A stretch of 64,000 nt of DNA, taken from positions 708,367 to 772,366 of the forward strand of contig NZ_JACHCM010000001.1 in the NCBI RefSeq assembly GCF_014200755.1, written 5' to 3'. Under the pieces are notes generated by a model that did no database searches, had not been told where the DNA came from, and saw only the letters and a program-made list of their open reading frames with translations. This DNA is from Rhodanobacter sp. ANJX3. GTDB taxonomy: Bacteria; Pseudomonadota; Gammaproteobacteria; Xanthomonadales; Rhodanobacteraceae. The position numbers and the translations under genes were made by a program. This document shows, piece after piece, positions 44,852 to 55,200 of the stretch (positions are counted from its first letter, which is position 1; every line of letters begins with the position of its first letter).

Positions 44852-45625
44852 TTACTTCGCGCCTGCTTCTACATGCTTTGCCGCCTGTTCGATGATCCCG
44901 GCAACAACCTTGGGGTTCGACATATAGATGGCGTGGTTTCCCTTGACGTTCGTCACCGTCGCATTCATCTGCTTGGCCATGGCGCGCTGCGCCTCAACCG
45001 GGATCATGTGATCACCATCGACGACAAGATAAAAGTCCGGTTTGGATTTCCATGCAGGCGTAGAGATGACGCCACCGATCGCCGCAACATTCCAAGGCAC
45101 CTGAGAATCAGCCATGAATTGCGCGGTCTTTGGCGGCAGATCAGCAGCAAAAGCCGCGGCGAATTTTGCATTATCCAGCAACAACCAGCCATTGTCCGGC
45201 GGGAGGATCGGCGGCGGCGCCGCGCCCGGAACGGGATGGGAGATCAGCGTCTGGACGGACTCACCAGCGTTGGGAGCAAAGGCCGTAATGTAGACAAGCG
45301 CCTTAACATTATCAGCGGTGCCGGCTTCAGTAATCACCGCACCGCCGTAAGAATGACCGACGAGCACGACCGGTCCGGTCTGCTTATCGAGAACTCGTTT
45401 GGTGTACGCAACGTCGTCCGACAGCGAGCTGGTGGGGATTTGTACGATGCTGACCTTGTAGCCGTCGTGGGTGAGAATGTCGTAGACACTCTTCCAGCCC
45501 GAGCCATCAACGAATGCGCCGTGAACCAGAACCACCGAAGGACGGGTATCGGCAGCTTGAGCTGCGCCGCCTGCGATGACCGCGCCACCCACCATGGTGG
45601 CGGCGAGAAATTTACTCAGATTCAT
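44852..45625 (-). CDS. Exported alpha/beta hydrolase
   Basis: This 257-residue protein has a signal peptide (MNLSKFLAATMVGGAVIAGG, then AAQAAD) and an alpha/beta hydrolase fold. The oxyanion strand is VVLVHGAFVDGSGW, the nucleophile elbow GHSYGG, the acid DGDHMIP and the histidine GNHAIYMSNP. It resembles the small periplasmic esterases related to plant MES/HNL-type hydrolases. The substrate is unknown. ATG 45625 has GGAG 8 bases upstream; longer frames lack family similarity. Confidence 0.9.
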   Translation of the reverse strand: MNLSKFLAATMVGGAVIAGGAAQAADTRPSVVLVHGAFVDGSGWKSVYDILTHDGYKVSIVQIPTSSLSDDVAYTKRVLDKQTGPVVLVGHSYGGAVITEAGTADNVKALVYITAFAPNAGESVQTLISHPVPGAAPPPILPPDNGWLLLDNAKFAAAFAADLPPKTAQFMADSQVPWNVAAIGGVISTPAWKSKPDFYLVVDGDHMIPVEAQRAMAKQMNATVTNVKGNHAIYMSNPKVVAGIIEQAAKHVEAGAK

Positions 45626-46203
45626 ACGTGAAGCTCCTGCAGCGCGTGAATACATACGGTCAGCGGCGCTGTATCGCTGCCCGCATGTGGCCCATGAAAG
45701 GTGCCTGTTGGTCCTCGGAAATTTCGTCCTATTACGCCTGGCCCGCTTCAGAGCCAATAGTCGAACTCCTACAAGCACAAGTCTTGTCGAAGGCGATGTG
45801 CGGTTCTTGCTTATTTGGGACGGCCGGCTTGAATTCGGACAATGACCTAGCAACCGCTGTGTGCGCGATCGCTCTTGCGCCAACGGAGCGGGAAAATTCG
45901 CCGACCTTGCGTGATCACTTTTCAGGCGCAGTTGTCTTTGCGAGGAAACAGTGGTGGCATGAGTTAACGGCTGCTCCGGCAGAAGAATGCCGTTTGGCGG
46001 ATCGGCGTTCTAACAGCTAGGTTTAAGCAGTGTGCACGTCCAGGATCGTGCCGCCCATTCTCGGCTCTCTGAGGCTAGGTGATTCTCGCGCTCATCATCG
46101 TTGGCTTGGCGCAGATATCGCGGCGTCTGCGAAACGCAGCGAGTACGCCAAAGGCCATCCATGGCCTCTTCGTCGCTCCAGCAAAACAAAAAGCTAAAAG
46201 TTT
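45626..46203. other. Intergenic region, no gene seen
   Basis: One open frame (45628-46020, plus) lacks any motif and ribosome site. The region probably carries the promoter of the leftward exported hydrolase gene. Confidence 0.4.
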
Positions 46204-46989
46204 TCAGTGAACCACGCGGTCGCGGACAAACTCAGTGATAAGGTTGGCGACTTCGGCGGGCGATTCCAGCGGTGACAAGTGGCCCGTGCCGGCCAGCACC
46301 TCCATTTGAGCATGAGCAATATGCGGCAGCAGATGCGATTTGAGCATCTCTACGCTGTCGACCTTATCGAGTTCGCCGGCGATAACCAGCGTCGGAACAT
46401 TGATGGCATGCACCTGGGCAGAAATGTCCTCAAGGATGGTGGCACGAGGCCACGCCACCTTGGCCTGCGGCGCGCCGCGCAGACTGTCTTCAATCACCTG
46501 CGCGCGATCCTCCACAGAAAGTACCCGTCCCGTCAGCACGTGATCGATCGTTGCACCTACCGACTCAGCCGTGAGATAGGCACCGGCCATTGCCTCCGCC
46601 ATCTCCTGCGGCAGCACGACCGCAGGCGGTGGCGAGGGTGCGACAAGGACCAGGCCCGCCAGGCCAGCGGGTCGGCGCGATGCGATGAGCTGCGCCACCT
46701 TGCCGCCCATCGAGTGGCCGACCAACACGTACTTCTTGAGGTTGAGCGCATTGATGACGCTCTCCGCATCAGCCGCCAGATCGGCGAAGCCGTATCCGCT
46801 CACCGGAGCGTCAGAAACTCCCCATCCGCGGTGATCGGTCGTAATCGTCCGGTAGCTGCCGGAAAGCTTATCTACGACGTGGCGCCAGGTTTTATGCGAA
46901 CCGCCCCAGTGGTGAAGAAAGACCAGCGGAAGGTCGCCCTCACCCTGCTCTTCAACAAAGATTTGAATACCGTTGGCTGCAATTTTCAT
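46204..46989 (-). CDS. Cytosolic alpha/beta hydrolase
   Basis: This 261-residue enzyme has the full triad setting: VFLHHWGGSHKTW (oxyanion, with HHWGG), DHRGWGVSDAP, nucleophile GHSMGG (about residue 92), acid in VIAGELDKVDSVEML, and histidine in GTGHLSPLESP. It resembles esterases, haloperoxidase-like enzymes and homoserine-lactone lyases; the substrate is not deducible. ATG 46989 has GAGGA 6 bases upstream. It is transcribed divergently from a LysR gene, which likely controls it. Confidence 0.9.
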   Translation of the reverse strand: MKIAANGIQIFVEEQGEGDLPLVFLHHWGGSHKTWRHVVDKLSGSYRTITTDHRGWGVSDAPVSGYGFADLAADAESVINALNLKKYVLVGHSMGGKVAQLIASRRPAGLAGLVLVAPSPPPAVVLPQEMAEAMAGAYLTAESVGATIDHVLTGRVLSVEDRAQVIEDSLRGAPQAKVAWPRATILEDISAQVHAINVPTLVIAGELDKVDSVEMLKSHLLPHIAHAQMEVLAGTGHLSPLESPAEVANLITEFVRDRVVH

Positions 46990-47074
46990 GATCTGTCCTC
47001 GTTTGTGGATGCCGCAATCGGCGAATGACTGCGGCTCGACAACCAAAATAGATCTCGCTCGCACAGTCGACAAT

Positions 47075-47096
47075 GAGTGATTTACTATCATCACTC
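47075..47096. promoter_or_regulatory. Inverted repeat in hydrolase-LysR intergenic region
   Basis: GAGTGAT-ttactatc-ATCACTC has perfect 7-bp arms and an 8-base spacer (22 bp). It sits between the divergent starts, where a LysR regulator normally binds. Its role is inferred from position. Confidence 0.55.
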
Positions 47097-47110
47097 GATA
47101 AAAAATCGAG
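47094..47110. promoter_or_regulatory. Second inverted repeat next to the LysR start
   Basis: CTCGAT-aaaaa-ATCGAG has perfect 6-bp arms. It begins at the last three bases of the first repeat and ends 16 bp before the LysR ATG. It could be an operator subsite or part of the promoter. Confidence 0.45.
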
Positions 47111-47126
47111 ATAATCAGGCCGGGCC

Positions 47127-48032
47127 ATGGACCGTTTTATAAGCTTTGGTGTTTTTGTCGCTGCTGCCGCCGAGGGCAGCCTGGCGGCAGCAGCGCGCAA
47201 GTTTGGCTTGTCGCCCTCAATGGCGAGCAAGCACGTGAGTGCGCTTGAGGCCGAACTCGGTGTGCGGCTTATGCAGCGCTCGACGCGAAAGCTCACATTG
47301 ACTGATGCAGGGCGCGCTTATTACCTGCGCTGCCAGCGAATTCTCGAGGAAGTCGACGAGGCGAACCGTGAAGCCAGCGACGCCCAGATTGTCGTTCGCG
47401 GACCGCTGCGAGTGGCGGCGCCGGTGACCTTTGGCGCGATGCATCTAGGCGGCGTCGTTGCCCGCTATCTGGATCAGCATCCGGAAGTCACGATCGATGT
47501 AAGACTCGACGATCAGTATGTGGACCTGCTGGCCGGTGGTATCGATGTGGCCATCCGCATCGGCAAACTATTGGACTCCGATCTGGTTGCAAGACGCCTG
47601 GCGCCTTGCCGCATGGTTTTCTGCGCCGCGCCGGAATTTCTCACTCGTCATCGGTTGAAACATACGCTGGATGACATACGCCAAGCGCCACGCCTGGTGT
47701 TCAGTAACGCGGTATCGCAAGGCGACTGGACGGCAACCGATGCGAAGGGAGAGACGCATACTTTCGATGGACCAATCCGGCTCTCCAGTGACAATACCCA
47801 AATGTTGCTCGCCGCCGCACTCGAAGGTGCGGGCATCACTTACGGCCCGAGTTTTGTATTCGGCGAGCATTTGGCGCGCGGCGACCTTGTCACCCTGCTA
47901 CCCAAGTTTCAAACCGTCTCGCTGGCCATCCACGCGGTGTATCCGTCCGCCCGTCATGTGACGTTGAAGCTGCGCCGGTTTATCGATCATCTGGTAGCCA
48001 GTTTTGGCGATACGCCGCCCTGGCCTGCATGA
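47127..48032 (+). CDS. LysR-family transcriptional regulator
   Basis: This 301-residue protein has an N-terminal winged helix (residues 1-60: FISFGVFVAAAAEGSLAAAA, KFGLSPSMASKHVSALEAEL, LMQRSTRKLTLTDAG) and a periplasmic-binding-like effector domain (from about 90, GPLRVAAPVTFGAMHLG; LLAGGIDVAIRIG; ITYGPSFVFGEHLARGDLV). It is of the DNA-binding type that commonly activates a divergent catabolic gene, here the alpha/beta hydrolase. The inducer is unknown. Confidence 0.94.
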   Translation: MDRFISFGVFVAAAAEGSLAAAARKFGLSPSMASKHVSALEAELGVRLMQRSTRKLTLTDAGRAYYLRCQRILEEVDEANREASDAQIVVRGPLRVAAPVTFGAMHLGGVVARYLDQHPEVTIDVRLDDQYVDLLAGGIDVAIRIGKLLDSDLVARRLAPCRMVFCAAPEFLTRHRLKHTLDDIRQAPRLVFSNAVSQGDWTATDAKGETHTFDGPIRLSSDNTQMLLAAALEGAGITYGPSFVFGEHLARGDLVTLLPKFQTVSLAIHAVYPSARHVTLKLRRFIDHLVASFGDTPPWPA

Positions 48033-48363
48033 AGCAACGGCGCAAAGTCAGACATGCGTCCCGAACTAAGGCTCTGTGAGCTGACGCTACCCTGCTTTTG
48101 TATGGCACAAATCAGTTCTGGCGACACACTTCCGATGGACCCGGCGCGAGCGTCGTTGCCGGGCCAGGTATCGGCATGCCAATGTCATGGCCTCGCAAAG
48201 CAATACCCCAACTGGGGCATGAAACCAGACGCTAGCAGTAATACAAAGACGGTTGATCAGACTGCTTAACCCCCTCTCATTCCCCGTTCTCGTGCATGAA
48301 CTTTTGCTGCTTGCGCTTTGCCTAGCGAAAGCAGCCTTATCGAACACTTTCCAAGTTGAGCTC
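48033..48363. other. Intergenic region upstream of the protease gene
   Basis: No gene seen. The 331 bp between the LysR stop and the protease start should carry the protease promoter. Confidence 0.4.
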
Positions 48364-50520
48364 ATGAACCGTCCCTACCGTTCGATTTCGCTTTGCGTTC
48401 TGTTATCACTGACAGCGCTGTGCTTTCGGCCCGCTTTGGCCGACGGCACCGGCCAGGCACAGGCCCCCATTCATCTGTCTCCAAGCCCGGTCGAGCCAGA
48501 AGCCGCGAAAGTCGTTAGCTTGCTCTTCACACGTTTTCATTATCGGCCCCAACCGCTCGATCAGTCGTTTTCGAAAGTCGTTTTTGATCATCTGCTCGAG
48601 AATCTCGATCCGGAGCGTTCGTCATTCACGCGCGCTGACATCGACAGCTTCGCCCCCGAAGCAAACGCGCTGGCTCCGTCGACGTTAAACGGCGAGCTCT
48701 CGCCAGCGTTCTTCATTGTGAATCGCTACCTCAACCGTGCGCTCGAGCAATATCAATACGCTCAGACCCTGCTCCCCCATGGCTTCGACTTTACCTCGAA
48801 AGAATCCGTCCAGATCGAGCGCAAAGACGCGCCGTGGCCCAGCTTGACCGATGAGCTGCACGACCTGTGGCGCAAGCATGCAGAAGACGATTGGCTGCGA
48901 TTGAAGCTCGCCGGACAGAATGATGAAGCAATCCGCCAGACGCTGACGCATCGTTACCAACGTGTCACGGAGAGGCTCAAAAAGACAACGCCTGAAGATG
49001 CTTTTCAGATTTATATGACAGCCTTCAGCGAATCCATGGATCCCCACACGGATTATTTCGTCCCCAAAACTGCGCTCGAATTCAATACGCAGATGTCGCT
49101 GTCTCTCGTCGGTATAGGCGCGTACCTGCGCGAACACGACGAATACGTGCAGATCAGCGAGCTCGTACCAGGAGGCCCTGCGGGAACATCGGGCAAAGTC
49201 CACGTGGGCGATCGTATCGTTGCGGTGGGTCAAGGCGACAAGGCGGGTTTGGTCGACGTGGTGGGTTGGCGCGCCGATGATGTGGTGGGGCTGATTCGCG
49301 GCGCGGTAGGGACGTCTGTTCGCATCGAGCTTTTGTCTGATGAGCGCAAAGGCGATTCCGTCACGCGTACGGTCGTCCTTCAACGGCGAAAGGTGTCGAT
49401 CGCGGATGAGGCAGCACGTTCATCCGTCATCGAAACTGCCGATCAGGGGCATCGACAGAGGATCGGCGTCATCAGCGTACCGTCGTTCTATGAGGACTTC
49501 GAAGGAAGGCGTGACGGTGACCCCGGTTACAGCAGCGTCAGTCGCGACGTCAAACGCATGCTCACCGAATTCAACGAGAAACATGTCGATGGTGTTCTCA
49601 TCGATCTTCGTAACAACGGCGGCGGGTCTCTGACCGAAGCGACGGCGCTAGCCGGCCTTTTTTCCGGATCAGGTCCTGTTGTGCAGGTTCGAGACGCCCG
49701 GGGGAACGTTGAAGTCGACGGCGCGCCTAACGACCAGGCGGTCTGGACAGGACCACTCGGCGTATTGGTCAATCATGGATCGGCTTCCGCTTCTGAAATC
49801 TTTGCGGCCGCCATCCAGGACAAAAAGCGCGGCCTCATCATCGGCGAGACCACGTTCGGCAAGGGCACGGTTCAAAATCTTGTAGACCTTGACTCAGTAG
49901 TTGGACGCGATGGGAGCAACAAGCTGGGCGAACTTAAAATGACCATCGCCCAGTTTTACCGCGTCAATGGCGTGAGCACCCAACTGGTCGGTGTACGGCC
50001 GGATATTTCCTTCCCTTCCACCGGCCAGGAAAAATTGTTCGGCGAATCGATTTATAAGAACGCCCTGCCTGCCTCTAGCATTTCCGCACTTCCGCGCAAG
50101 GCCGGCGCAGCACAAGCGCGCTTCGTCAGCGTGCTAGAAGAGACACACGAGAAACGCGTGGCAGACTCGCCCGCCTGGCAGCTCATGCTGGATGAGATCA
50201 ACGCTTTCCAAAGAGCGTCATCGCGCACATCGGTTTCGCTCAACCTTGCTGTGAGAAAGGCTGACCGTGATGCCGATATTGCGGTTACCAAGGCCTTCCA
50301 AGACCGTCGTCGAAATATAGATAAAGCAGCTGGGGTTCCAGCTGACTCCGATGATGCGGCAATTGCCGATGACGGACTCGACCCGTCTGAGCGAGCGTTG
50401 TCACCGGAGAAGACGCCCTCCTCCTCCAAGATGCTCAAGGATCCAGGCCTGCAAGAAGCCGCTCAGATCGTCGCCGACGAGTCGCGCCTGCTGATCATGT
50501 TTGCTGCGGCTACTGGCTGA
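48364..50520 (+). CDS. prc: Tail-specific carboxy-terminal protease (Prc/Tsp, S41 family)
   Basis: This 718-residue periplasmic protease degrades proteins with non-polar C-termini and can shape peptidoglycan hydrolase levels. The signal peptide is MNRPYRSISLCVLLSLTALC, then FRPALAD. An N-terminal helical domain is followed by a PDZ domain (about 230-310: LVGIGAYLREHDEYVQISEL; GKVHVGDRIVAVGQG). The S41 core holds VDGVLIDLRNNGGGSLTEAT, the serine in NHGSASASEIFAAA and the lysine in TTFGKGTVQNL. The last 150 residues form the Prc C-terminal domain. ATG 48364 was chosen for the signal peptide. Confidence 0.93.
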   Translation: MNRPYRSISLCVLLSLTALCFRPALADGTGQAQAPIHLSPSPVEPEAAKVVSLLFTRFHYRPQPLDQSFSKVVFDHLLENLDPERSSFTRADIDSFAPEANALAPSTLNGELSPAFFIVNRYLNRALEQYQYAQTLLPHGFDFTSKESVQIERKDAPWPSLTDELHDLWRKHAEDDWLRLKLAGQNDEAIRQTLTHRYQRVTERLKKTTPEDAFQIYMTAFSESMDPHTDYFVPKTALEFNTQMSLSLVGIGAYLREHDEYVQISELVPGGPAGTSGKVHVGDRIVAVGQGDKAGLVDVVGWRADDVVGLIRGAVGTSVRIELLSDERKGDSVTRTVVLQRRKVSIADEAARSSVIETADQGHRQRIGVISVPSFYEDFEGRRDGDPGYSSVSRDVKRMLTEFNEKHVDGVLIDLRNNGGGSLTEATALAGLFSGSGPVVQVRDARGNVEVDGAPNDQAVWTGPLGVLVNHGSASASEIFAAAIQDKKRGLIIGETTFGKGTVQNLVDLDSVVGRDGSNKLGELKMTIAQFYRVNGVSTQLVGVRPDISFPSTGQEKLFGESIYKNALPASSISALPRKAGAAQARFVSVLEETHEKRVADSPAWQLMLDEINAFQRASSRTSVSLNLAVRKADRDADIAVTKAFQDRRRNIDKAAGVPADSDDAAIADDGLDPSERALSPEKTPSSSKMLKDPGLQEAAQIVADESRLLIMFAAATG

Positions 50521-50647
50521 TTTACCATTGGACATAGGCCTTCGTTGGTCGAGACCTCGCGTGTTGCAAGCGAGTAGATGGCAATATTCGATACGACGTC
50601 GCTACGATATCGTCGGTTAGCGGAATCATTCCAAAAAAGAGCTAAAA

Positions 50648-51559
50648 GTGGCGTCAGTCCATCGAGCAAGATCGTTGAGAACATTGGGCCGACGTGTGGG
50701 ATTGGCACTTGTTGTTCCGTGCTTGGCCGCTGCTATCGCAGCCGTACTCATTGTCTATATGCAAGGCAAAGCTCGCGTCCAGCACGGCGCCCAGTATGTA
50801 GCGCTCGGCAGCTCATTTTCCTCCGGACCCGGCATTCCTCATCAAAGCGCAGGTAGCCCTTTGCTGTGCGCGCGGTCCGATCACAATTACGCGCACATGC
50901 TTGCTCGCAAGCGAGGCCTTACGCTGGTCGACGTGTCTTGTGCCGGCGCTACTACTAACGATATTTTGAAAGGCGGGCAGTATTTTCAAAGCCCTCAAGT
51001 GGATGCGATTGGTCCTTCGACGACTCTGGTGACGATAACGATCGGCGGCAACGATGTGCAGTATCTCTCCAATCTCGTTGCTAAAAGCTGTTCAAGCGAC
51101 CATTCGATTGTCAGTTTTGTTTTGAGGGCGTGTGTCATTACACCGACACGCCTAGTCGACAAACATTTTGGCGAACTCGGGGCTCATCTTCGAGACATCG
51201 CTAAGGAAATTCGAGCGCGTTCTCAGAGAGCGCACATCGTTTTTGTCGGTTATCTAGATGTCTTACCCGCCGAAGGGAGCTGCGAGTCACTCGGTCTAAG
51301 CGACAAAGACATCGTGCAGATGCGTGGAATCGCCAAGCGCCTCAAGGAAGCCACACGTGCTGCAGCGATCGCGAGCAGTGCAGCATACGTCGATCCCAAC
51401 GATCAGACGACCGACCATAGCGCATGCTCAGCCCAAGCCTGGGTTAACGGCCGCTTTCCAAGCGCTCGTTGGACAGCGCCATTTCATCCTAACGTTGAGG
51501 GAATGCGGGCAGTCGCACTCGCGATAGATGCCTCGCTGGGTTCTGGCGTATCTTATTGA
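50648..51559 (+). CDS. Membrane-anchored or exported SGNH-family hydrolase
   Basis: This 303-residue protein has an N-terminal hydrophobic helix (about 15-43: VGLALVVPCLAAAIAAVLIV) acting as signal anchor. SGNH blocks follow: YVALGSSFSSGPGIP (Ser nucleophile; the usual GDS is GSS), AGATT (Gly), ITIGGNDVQYL (Asn) and PFHPNVEGM (His). Many esterases of this branch resemble streptomycete lipases. The start is GTG 50648 with only a weak site, so it is uncertain. It follows the protease by 127 bp. Confidence 0.85.
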   Translation: MASVHRARSLRTLGRRVGLALVVPCLAAAIAAVLIVYMQGKARVQHGAQYVALGSSFSSGPGIPHQSAGSPLLCARSDHNYAHMLARKRGLTLVDVSCAGATTNDILKGGQYFQSPQVDAIGPSTTLVTITIGGNDVQYLSNLVAKSCSSDHSIVSFVLRACVITPTRLVDKHFGELGAHLRDIAKEIRARSQRAHIVFVGYLDVLPAEGSCESLGLSDKDIVQMRGIAKRLKEATRAAAIASSAAYVDPNDQTTDHSACSAQAWVNGRFPSARWTAPFHPNVEGMRAVALAIDASLGSGVSY

Positions 51560-51623
51560 ACGTGGGAGCCCTGGGTTGTTGCTGCGTTGGCCTCATAAAC
51601 GACGTAAGCAACTATGATCGGAT

Positions 51624-52256
51624 TCAGCCCTGGATAATTCCGCGATTGACCGCAATCATGACCGCATGGGTCCGGTCTTTGGCACCGAGCTTGGACAGAA
51701 TGCCCTTCATATGCGCCTTGACCGTTTCTTCGCTGATGCCCAACATGTTTGCCACGTTCTTGTTGGAGTTGCCCGCTGCGACCTGCTTGAGCACCTGCGT
51801 CTCACGCATGGTTAGTTCGTCGTCGATGGCGTGATCGGCGATCTGGGCCGCTATTTCAGGAACGATGCATCGCTTGCCTGCATGGAGTTTGCGGATGGTA
51901 TCGACCATCTCCTTACGCAATACACTCTTGAGTAGAAACCCCCTCGCGCCCGCTTTCAGGGCATTGACTGCCTGGACGTCTCCTTTATAAGTCGTCAAGA
52001 CAAGAATAACCGCGGCAGGAAACTCCCGGCATATCTGGTTGATCGCCTCAACTCCCGTCATACCCGGCATCTGGATATCCATAAGAGTCACATCGGGCCG
52101 GTACTGCCGAAACTTTTCAACGGCTTCATAGCCATCGCTTGCCTCAGCTACCAGAACCATATCGGGCTGCGTTTCGATAACCGCTGCGATGCCATCGCGC
52201 AGCATGGGGTGATCGTCGACGGTGAGAATTCGGATAAGGTTATCTTCGGATTGCAT
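51624..52256 (-). CDS. NarL/FixJ-type response regulator paired with the propeller kinase
   Basis: This 210-residue regulator has a complete receiver (ILTVDDHPMLRDGIAAVI; Asp in VTLMDIQMPGMTG; VLTTYKGD; Lys in FLLKSVL) and a LuxR domain (LTMRETQVLKQVAAGNSNKN; ISEETVKAHMKGILSKLGAK). It begins 3 bp after the stop of the sensor kinase, so the two form one operon and are very likely cognate. Its paralogue without a kinase is at 34.2-34.8 kb. Confidence 0.95.
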   Translation of the reverse strand: MQSEDNLIRILTVDDHPMLRDGIAAVIETQPDMVLVAEASDGYEAVEKFRQYRPDVTLMDIQMPGMTGVEAINQICREFPAAVILVLTTYKGDVQAVNALKAGARGFLLKSVLRKEMVDTIRKLHAGKRCIVPEIAAQIADHAIDDELTMRETQVLKQVAAGNSNKNVANMLGISEETVKAHMKGILSKLGAKDRTHAVMIAVNRGIIQG

Positions 52257-52259
52257 AGG

Positions 52260-55200
52260 TTATCTTCCACCCTTGACCAGACGCCGCAGAATATGACGAA
52301 ACGATGGGCGGGTATCTCCATACGCAACCGCAGCAGGAATTTTCAGCTCAATTTCTGTACCCAGATCGGGCCCGCCCCAAACGACGAGACTGCCGCCCAT
52401 TTGAACAGCGCGCTCGCGCATTCCCACCAGTCCCCAATGCCCAGGCCGGCCCCCACTAAGGGTGACGCCCTCGCCTATCCCGCGACCGTTATCCCGAAAC
52501 CGCACTCTGAGCTCATCGCTATCGTGACTGATCTCGATCTCAATCGCGTCGGCATCCGAATGCCGGTAGGAATTAAGAATTGCCTCCCGACCAATACGAT
52601 AAATTTCCTCTCGAACCATCGGATCGACCGGATGTTCCAGTCCCTCAACCAGGATCTGAAAAGATACATTAGCGTCCTTACCCAACTCTTCGCCGATTAG
52701 TGCAAAAGCGCGGGGTAGATTACGGGCCTGTTCGGCGGTTGTCCTTAGGTCAAGCAGACGGTCGCGCCCTTCAACCAGTACGTCGTCGGCCCTATCAAGG
52801 GCTTTATCAATCATTGCTCTTGCCGGTTCGCCCATGGGGACTCGCTGGGCGGCCGCTTGAACGCTCAATATCAGTCCTTGCACCGATTGCAACAGCGTAT
52901 CGTGCAGCTCTCGAGCGATCCGTTCCCGTTCGGCGTAGCGCTCATTCAGCCGACTGCGTACGTTGTCGGCGACCTGACGAAGCCTCATTCCGAATAACAA
53001 GGCTGTGATGATCAAGACAGCTGCCACACAAGCAATGATAAACAGGTTTGTCTGATAGAACATGCGCGGTATGGTCACCCCCACCGACGCTGGATAAGTG
53101 CTCCACACACCGTCTTCATTTTCAGCTTCGACTTGAAATGTATAGGTACCCGGCGAAAGGTTGGCGTAAAAAGCTTCCCTGCGTGTACCCACATCTTGCC
53201 AAACCTCGTCCACACCATCGAGCCTGCATCGAAAGCGCGTACCCTCCGGAACAGACAGACTTGTAGCAGAGTATTCAATCGCTAAATTGGACGTTCTTTT
53301 CGGTAACTGCATCACCGAAAGATCATTCCTAGTCTCACCATCGGCGTGCGGCTCTGGCAGGTAGTGCCGGCCATTGCTCGACACGTCCACAATTTCCACG
53401 GTTGGTGGTACGCGATTCAGATGAGTATGCCGCGGGTCGATCCAGGCAATACCAAGATTCGTAGCGACCCATATCTGGCCATCCCTATCCACCCATGCCG
53501 TTGGCAGCGACTTCGATTGCAGTGCGAAACCGGGCAATCCATCGCGATACTGAAACAATTTATAGGTGGGACTGTAATTGCTATCGTCAAACGCTTTTTT
53601 TAATTCCAGAGCACTGATTCTAAGCACTCCTTGGCCCGTATTAAGCCAAAACATTCCCTCCGACTGCACGATGCCGGAAATACCGCTGATCGGGCTGGCA
53701 CCAATCGACGAAAGCGTTTGGAACTTGCCGTTCTCGAAACGGGCCAGCCCCAGTTCGCCTCCCACGAGCTTCAGTGATGTCGCCACATTGAAGGAGCTCA
53801 CCGCGCCGATGCCGACACCATCTTTCGAAGAGAATAACCGTGCGCTGTGTGCGTCCTCCACCACAACCCGGTTATTGGTAAAACCAACCCACAGGCCTTC
53901 GTTGGCCAGAGCTAAAGCCGTCGGCGTATCTCGAATCAAGGAATCGCTGCTAACGCTCCATCGTCCCGATGACCAATGAAACAATCGACCGTTGACGAAA
54001 GACGCCCATATTCCGCCCGCATGGTCCGAAGTAAAAGCCGCCAACGAGGCGTTGGTGACTCCCGCCGGCAAGGGAATGGACTGCGTAACGCCGTCCTTAT
54101 AACGATATATCCCAGTTTCTGATTCAAACCAAAGCGAACCATCTTCGGTGCCGGCCAGATCGTGGACGGTTTCCGGCATCTTGATGACAGAATGAAGTAC
54201 GGCGTTCTCAACCCGATATATCGATCTTCCGTTCAGTATCCAGACATTCCCCGCGCTGTCGACAGTCCCGTTGAAGTCTACGCCTGGAATCACCTCCAAC
54301 CCGGGAACGACGGAAACGTTGCTGCTTCTGAAGCTATCAAGTCCAAAATTTGTGCCAACCCAGACGTTGCCTTCGCGATCGTTCAACAGAGGGTCTGTCA
54401 AATCTGAAGTCAGACCATTTTTCCGATTCACCACGTATGAGAGATCGCTGCTCTGTAAAGAACGGCCATCCGCAACAGTCTTGGGGTCAAGCACGATATA
54501 GACGCCACCCGATTGAGAATCGGTGCCCCACATGTGCCCGTTACGGTCAAAAAGCATTCGGTTGGACGTTATGAAGTTCTGTGAAAGTAACTTGGGCGCG
54601 ATCGAAAGGCTCGGATGAAGAACCGTCACGCCGGGGAGCGAACGCGTACCATGAACCTTGTCGGACACCCATAGACCATCATCACGATCCAATGCCAGCA
54701 CCGCGCCAGAGCCCAGCGCAATATGAGTGTCCTGGAATCGATGAGAGCCTTTGGCGAGAAAAAGAAGCGACGAGGGGCCCGACGCCCACAAGGTTCCCTC
54801 CTTATCGACCAGCACCCATCCAGCACTGTTCGGAGGAAAGCCCCAATCATTGCCTATCGTGGTCCACCGCCCATTCTCGTACCGGGCCAATCCATGCCTC
54901 GCAGCTGCCCAGATGACACCATCCTGGGTTTGCGCAAATGCCAAAACCCACCCGCTGGGAAAACCGTCGTCTTTTCCATAGGTCGTGGCATGGCCCTGTT
55001 TGATAAGCGTCATGCCACCCAGATAAAAGCCGGCCAAAATTTCCCCGGTCGGCAGAACGCTCAGTGACGTGATGTTGGACGATGAAAATGATTTATCAAA
55101 CTGTATGGCAGATCTGAATTTGACTCCGTCGAACTGATACAGCCCAGCGCCCGTACCCAGCCATAGAGAACCATCGACTCCCTGCGCGATCGACCAGACA

